From: Dactylorhiza incarnata | Lineage: Eukaryota > Streptophyta > Magnoliopsida > Asparagales > Orchidaceae | Direction of reading: 5' to 3' | Assembly (NCBI GenBank): GCA_033032865.1 | Contig: JAWHQI010000079.1 | Location: forward strand, 5,708,501-5,772,500 | Length of the DNA: 64,000 nucleotides | Part shown: in pieces, positions 59,208-64,000 of the stretch | Layout of the letters: each line of letters begins with the position of its first letter | How positions within the stretch are numbered: the first letter of the stretch is position 1 | Notes under the pieces: generated by a model | The model's input: only the letters and a program-made list of their open reading frames with translations | Database searches by the model: none | Told to the model about the DNA's origin: nothing | Made by a program: the position numbers and the translations under genes

Positions 59208-61190
59208 CTATTTGTTCCTGACCCAGACTACCTTGGGTCTTTTTGTATTTCCACAAAAATATGAAATAAAAGACATTTCAGGTTGGTCCTTGTAACCTTG
59301 GGGATGATATCTCCTTGGAGGTATAATCCATTCAGTGAAAGGATTCTTAGAATGTGAAGAATATGAATTGTTCAGATTTGCTGTATAGTTTCTGTTATAT
59401 GAACTGGGCTGAGTTCGTCGAGCTACGTTCGACAAATGACTGATATTTCGTCGAGCGCCGTTCATATAATTACTATATAGAAAATCTGTTTTCAGAGTTC
59501 GTCGAGCTCCGTTCGACAAATTTGATGCATTTCGTCGAGCTCCGTTCGACGAATTCTGCTGAATTCTGCTATTCTCGACAGTCTTACTTGAAATGTTTTT
59601 ATTTTCATCTACAACCTCTTTGCTCTTAGCAGAGATGAATTTTATAGGTGTAGATAATATATTCTTCTTAATCAGAGGTGGCTCACTTGATGAAGCACCC
59701 AAGCAAAGTTTGCTATTAAGTCTAGCATTTACTGTGCTTGTGATATCCATCAGTTTGATGCTTCTCCCATTTAGGGATTCTTCAAATTTCTTGGCCTCAG
59801 AAAGTTTATTCTCAAGGAGAATAGTTTGTTCTCTAGAGGAAGCCAAATCTTTCTTAAGATTTACATTTTCTTCACTTATATTTTTCATTTCAGCTAGCTT
59901 TTGTCTGAGTGAGATTATTTCTTTCTCAGATTTAATTAAGTCTAGGCAAAGAACCTTGAATTCATCTTTGAATTCAACTGAGGTAAAATCAAAGGTAGAT
60001 ATTACCTGATCTGCATCATTTTCAGCTTCAGATTCTGATTCTTCATCTGAATTGCTTGCTGAGCCATTGATAACCATCATACAGAGACTTCTTTCTTCTT
60101 CATTATCTTCATCATCAGAAAAGCTGGATGATGAATCTGATTCAGTTTCACTCCAAGTTTCAGCAACAAATCCTCTTCCCTTCTTTTTGTGTTTGTGGGA
60201 GGAAGATTTGCTGGAGTTTCTTCTTTCTTCCTTTTCTTTTCTCTTTTCCTTCTTGTCCTTCTTGTTTTGATTTTCTGGACAATCAGGTGCTATGTGTCCT
60301 GGTTTCCTGCAACCAAAACATATAATTTCTTTAGAATTGTTTTTGTCATACCTTGGCTTTTCCCTTGATCTGGAGTCCTTCTTTCTGAAGTATTTCTTAG
60401 CCATTTTGTAGAATCTCTTGGCTATAAGGCTCATGAACTCCTCATTTTCAGGATTCTTTCCTTCTTCTTCTGTAGCTTTGAAGGCAATGTTCCTGTCCTT
60501 CTTTGTTGGAGAGGAAGTGCTTACTTGTTCAGTTTCTCTTGTCTTGATGAGTTGCTCATAGGATTTGAGCTTTCCTAGCAGTGTCTCAGTACTAATCTCA
60601 TTGAGGCTTCTGGCTTCCTTGATAGGCCAGATCCTAGAGTCCCAAGTGCTGGGGAAGCACATTAGGATCTTGTCATTGATCTCAGTTAATGAGATTTCCT
60701 TGTCTAGTGTTTTCAGTTCACTTATAATTACACTTAATCTAGTGTACATATCTGCAACTGATTCTGTTTCTCCTTTCTTGAAGTTTTCATACTGAGAGAT
60801 CAAGTGTGATCTTCTGTCTTTCCTTTCATCTGCAGAACCTGCAACCATATTGTTTAGTGAGATCCAAATCTCTCTAGCTGAGGTGCAGTCCACCACTTTC
60901 TGAAAGATGTCATCAGACATAGTTTGAGCCAGAATATTCATGGCTTTTACATCAGCACTCCTTTGCTTCTTTTGTGCTTCTGTCCACTCAGGAGGTGGGA
61001 CAGCATGGTTGTCTATTGTTGCTTCAGTACTTATTGATGCTGAGGGAGCAGGAGGTCCTGTCAATATGACATTAAAGATTTCTTCATCAATAGAGCTCAT
61101 ATAAAGCCTAATCCTTGCTTTCCACAGTGCAAACTTACTGAGATTGCACATAGGAGGTCTTGTGCTTGAATACTCTTTGTTTTGTGCCAT
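59208..61190 (-). CDS. Element E gag polyprotein
   Basis: Open for 660 codons. N-terminal copia gag (LSKFALWKARIRLYM, VKAMNILAQTMSDDIF, TSAREIWISLNN, FPSTWDSRI), basic linker, CCHC knuckle CFGCRKPGHIAPDC, Lys-rich and acidic Ser-rich tracts (SETESDSSSSFSDDEDNEEE), a coiled coil (about residues 410-480: SEKEIISLRQKLAEM, ENVNLKKDLASSREQ), then a tail with NGARRN / NGARRT / NVARRT repeats encoded by the TTCGTCGA-type motif of the LTR. Stops with TAG at 59208-59210. The start Met fits the usual MA-x-N opening of such gags. It looks intact. Confidence 0.92.
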   Translation of the reverse strand: MAQNKEYSSTRPPMCNLSKFALWKARIRLYMSSIDEEIFNVILTGPPAPSASISTEATIDNHAVPPPEWTEAQKKQRSADVKAMNILAQTMSDDIFQKVVDCTSAREIWISLNNMVAGSADERKDRRSHLISQYENFKKGETESVADMYTRLSVIISELKTLDKEISLTEINDKILMCFPSTWDSRIWPIKEARSLNEISTETLLGKLKSYEQLIKTRETEQVSTSSPTKKDRNIAFKATEEEGKNPENEEFMSLIAKRFYKMAKKYFRKKDSRSREKPRYDKNNSKEIICFGCRKPGHIAPDCPENQNKKDKKEKRKEKEERRNSSKSSSHKHKKKGRGFVAETWSETESDSSSSFSDDEDNEEERSLCMMVINGSASNSDEESESEAENDADQVISTFDFTSVEFKDEFKVLCLDLIKSEKEIISLRQKLAEMKNISEENVNLKKDLASSREQTILLENKLSEAKKFEESLNGRSIKLMDITSTVNARLNSKLCLGASSSEPPLIKKNILSTPIKFISAKSKEVVDENKNISSKTVENSRIQQNSSNGARRNASNLSNGARRTLKTDFLYSNYMNGARRNISHLSNVARRTQPSSYNRNYTANLNNSYSSHSKNPFTEWIIPPRRYHPQGYKDQPEMSFISYFCGNTKRPKVVWVRNK

Positions 61191-61323
61191 GAGTTTTAAC
61201 AGAAAATAAAAAACAATAAAAACTCTAAAATAATTTAAGATCTAATTGATCTTTATGATTCAGGTGTTAGCCTGTAAAGAATCAACCTAGCTCTGATACC
61301 AATTGAAAGTGGAGGTTAGATCT

Positions 61324-62846
61324 TAAGTTACTCTAGAGGGGGGGGGGGGGGGGGGGGAATAAAGTATTAAAAACTTTTCCTTAGTTTTAGTTACGGAATA
61401 AAAAATAGTGTTATATATATGTGTAAGCAGAGTGAGTAATAAAAACTAAGTAGAGAAAATCAGCACAACACAACACAGAAAAGAAATCAAACACAGAAGA
61501 CACAAGGAGCTATAGTAGTTCCCCAATAAATCTGGGTACGTCTACTCTTCTACCACCCTTGGTAGGAATCCACTAGGAATTTTTGATAAGGTGCCCTCAC
61601 ACCAAGGGATTTTTGATAAGGTGTCCACACACCAATGGGAGTTTGATCAGGTGCCCAAATCACCGATAAGCTTTTGATAAGGTGCTTAAAAACCAAACAA
61701 GGATTTTTTGATAAGGTGTCTTGCCACCAGTTAGTTACACTTTTAGGGAGTATTAACCCTGTACAGGAGAGGTGAGAAAGAGTTTATAGTGTTCTTCTCT
61801 GTCAAGATGCTGAGAGAAGACTCTAATGGATTTGTTGTAAAGCTCCCCCTGTCTGATAGAAGTATTTGACAGATGGTGGAGAGGCTTTCTCTTGAAGCAG
61901 AAATCTTCTATAGTAGATTGATTTGGAAGAAGTAGTTCTTCAGATTCTTTGTTGCTCTTTTAGAAGACTTGAACTTGCAAGAGATATCTGAGGGTTTGAT
62001 CTTTGAAGAAGATGTTCTCAGAGAAATGATGATTGCAGCTTGAGGAAGAAGAAGACTAAGAATATTTTGACTGAGTGTTCTTCTCTTTTCTTTCTCTATT
62101 CTTGTATATGTTCTCTCTCTGTATTCTGTAAGAATATGTTTGAATTCTTTCGAGAGCTAAGACAATAAAGTCTGTCTTGATATCTTCTCTTTTTGGAAAT
62201 AGAGTAAGCAACCTTTAATTCTTTCTTGGAATGACAACAAAAACCAAACGACTTTGGAAGGTCCTTTAATTCCTTAGCCGTGAAATATTCCTTTGCATTA
62301 ATTGTCAACGGCTATCTTTGCCTTGGAATAAAGGAAAGAAAGAATATAATAACTGAATATAATATTTTTACTTATCTGACTTGAATATGTCCAAAGATAT
62401 TTGAATAGATCCGTTAAAGTCATCGATCTGTGTTCAGAGAACTAATATTTAAGGTATTAATTGATCTGGAATCAGTATTTGTCGATCTGAGCCTTAATAA
62501 AGAATTTGTCGAGTGCTGGCTGGAATTCTGTCGAGCGTTGGCATGAATTCGTCGATCGCTGGCTGGAATCTGTCGAGCGCTGGCAGCCATTTGTCGAACG
62601 CAGAGATGGCTGGATTTCATTGACCGCTTCCTTGATATTTTGTCGATCGCCGTCCGACGAATGCTGAGCGTCGTTCGACGAATGCTGAGCGGCGTTCGAC
62701 GAATGCTGAGTCTTAGTGAAATTTCTAGTTCTAACAGCCAAATTTCTTCCTAAACTCTTGACCCATAAACTATACATTGGGGTCAACTTGTCCTTAATTA
62801 ACATATAGTGATCCTAGCCCAAATCACAATTAGGGTTGTTCCAACA
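61324..62846 (-). repeat. 5' LTR of element E
   Basis: Same layout as the 3' copy, with TTCGTCGA-type motifs at 62505-62705 (fewer units than the other copy) and the G run at 61338-61358. The start towards the primer site reads TAAGTTACTCTAGAGG where the other LTR has TGAAGAACCTAGAGG, so this end is diverged and its exact boundary is uncertain. Confidence 0.85.
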
Positions 62847-63134
62847 CGGGCATTCCCTCCCGAGGTGGTCCGGTGGCCTGCAGCCGCCGACCACCGCCGG
62901 AGTTGCTTGCTTTCCTGTTTCGGACGGAGGAGAGGGGAGAGGCAGCGGTGGCGCTTCAGCCGCCGGAGTTGACATCCGAGGTGTCCGGAAGTGAGGTAGG
63001 GAGGATAGGAGAAGGATCCACCTGGTTTGGAGGCCTCCGGGAGCTCTCGGCAAGATCCGCCATGGAAGGTGGTGGAGGGTGGTGGAGGCTCGACTCGCAT
63101 TTTCCGGCGAGGTGGGGCTCCGACAGGGGGTGGC
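62847..63134 (-). mobile_element. D2, right part (GC-rich LTR block)
   Basis: Resumes with CGGGCATTCCCTCC, GTGGTCCGGTGGCCTGC and CCACCGCCGGAG, matching the D LTR from about 38511 to 38790, and stops at GGGGGTGGC where LTR G begins. ORFs here correspond to the GC-rich leader of the LTR and are not genes. Confidence 0.82.
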
Positions 63135-64000
63135 TGATGAGTCCCATTTATATATACATTTATGAACTCATCTGGGCCGTATTTCTAGTCTATGCACCAC
63201 ATTTTAGGCACGTTTTCATTCATTTGTACTATTCCATGCTAGGTGCACTTTTAAGCCCATTCCGGTGTGCAATTGCGCTCCAAGTTGTTGGGGGTAAACA
63301 CATGGTGCTCCCCTTCCCTTCTTCTATGTTTTTCTGATGCTAGACGTGTATTCCCAGCCATTGTATCTTGTATGTAGGTGACCGGATCGTCCCGTTTTCC
63401 CCAGAAGTAATGTCTGTGCATATCGCACGGTCGTGCGTTTCCTTGACGCACGGTCGGTTGTGGTCGTGCGTTTGTGTCTGGGCAGAAAATGGAGCGTCAG
63501 AGTTTACTCGTGCATTTTGACGCACGGGCGGATTCGCCCGTGCGTGAGTAAAACGCACGGTCGACCTGTGTCTTCCTGATTTCAGAGCTTTGGAGTTTAC
63601 CCGTGCGTTTGAACGCACGGGCGGTATTGGTCGTGCGTGAGCAATTCGCACGGGCGGCGCATCGTCTTCCCCAAGTCAAGTTTTATCATTTAATAACACA
63701 CGGTCTGCGCACGGTCGTGCGTTCGACCGTGCGTGACTATTTTTTGACAGAATTTCTATTTAAGCCGCAGGTCTTGCCCTATTCGGATCGATCGTTTTTC
63801 CCGCTCCCAGAGCTCCAGTTCCGCGCCCTTTTCGCCGTCCATCGCCGTCCACCTTCAGGAGGTGCTCCGGGCTTGTTCTTCACGCCAATCTTGAGCCGGA
63901 GTATCCTCTAGGCCTCCTCCTTCATCCTAGAGCTTCAAGGGAGATCTAGCCGCCATTACCATCAAGCAAGGGGAAGTTTGCAACCTTTACCGGATCGTGA
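63135..64000 (+). mobile_element. LTR G, 5' part (runs off the window)
   Basis: Starts TGATGAGTCCCATTTATATA inside D2; preceding five bases gtggc. A cluster of CGCACGGTCGTGCG, CCCGTGCGT and CGCACGGGCGG motifs (63420-63740) precedes a TATA-like TATTTAAG at 63758-63765. The TGATGAG start suggests an Athila/Tat-type gypsy LTR, but nothing coding is in view. ORFs here are chance products of the palindromic repeats. Confidence 0.6.

Larger units (their letters stand above)
55372..62846 (-). mobile_element. Element E: Sirevirus-type Ty1-copia lacking RT/RNase H
   Basis: LTRs 55372-56911 and about 61324-62846; on the minus strand they start TGTTGGAAC and the left copy ends TTCTTCA. The primer site TGGTATCAGAGC is the reverse complement of 61290-61301; the polypurine tract AAATAGGGGGAGAT is next to 56911. 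Flanks ggggc (55367-55371) and cgggc (62847-62851) match 4/5. Carries gag and protease-integrase only; the RT/RNase H region is deleted. Confidence 0.9.

Overview
The window is a plant nuclear segment, angiosperm and probably eudicot; I cannot name the species. The reasons are one LOB-domain transcription-factor gene with a plant-type intron, tRNA-iMet- and tRNA-Asp-type primer sites, and LTR retrotransposons of plant lineages (Sirevirus/Maximus-type copia, Athila, Tat, and a Tekay/Del-like large retrotransposon derivative). Apart from the LOB-domain gene at the left edge, almost all of the 64 kb consists of LTR retrotransposons nested in each other.

Layout. 165-3409 (-): two-exon LOB-domain gene whose 2.7 kb intron holds a tandem array of about 253-bp units. 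3410-5281: AT-rich upstream DNA with two possible MITEs. 5282-7841 and 20591-21633 (-): 3' half of a Tat-type Ty3-gypsy element (T). It is split inside the integrase by copia element A (7842-20590, +), which has two LTRs, gag, pol and an env-like ORF. A is itself interrupted by a solo LTR, F1 (12196-13188). 21634-22603: partial LTR (H). 22604-25339: inverted repeat with 1.3-kb arms made of a second F-family LTR plus part of the 5' LTR of element B. 25340-51758 (+): copia element B, split inside its integrase by non-autonomous Athila element C (27485-48062, +). The 3' LTR of C is split by D (35600-47316, -), a retrotransposon with 4.7-kb LTRs and no genes. 51759-55371 plus 62847-63134: an older relative of the D LTR (D2), split by Sirevirus-type copia element E (55372-62846, -). 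63135-64000: start of a further LTR (G) that runs off the window.

The insertion order reads from target-site duplications: D (GTAAG) in C (GCTAC) in B in D2, and F1 (GATCA) in A in T. D lies inside C inside B inside a relative of itself. Only the LOB-domain gene looks like an intact host gene. Most retroelement ORFs carry stops or frameshifts; the gag of E and the RT/RNase H parts of A and B are open.

The signal that cuts across families is in the LTR promoters. Every family carries a cluster of a short, CpG-containing, often palindromic motif between the LTR start and its TATA box. Motif sequence differs by family, although an identical TTCGTCGA-type core recurs in four unrelated families. 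In A the same motif cluster plus TATA is repeated inside the element, immediately before the env-like ORF. In E the motif also lies inside gag, where it encodes NGARR peptide repeats. All element, motif and boundary calls were made by eye from the sequence.
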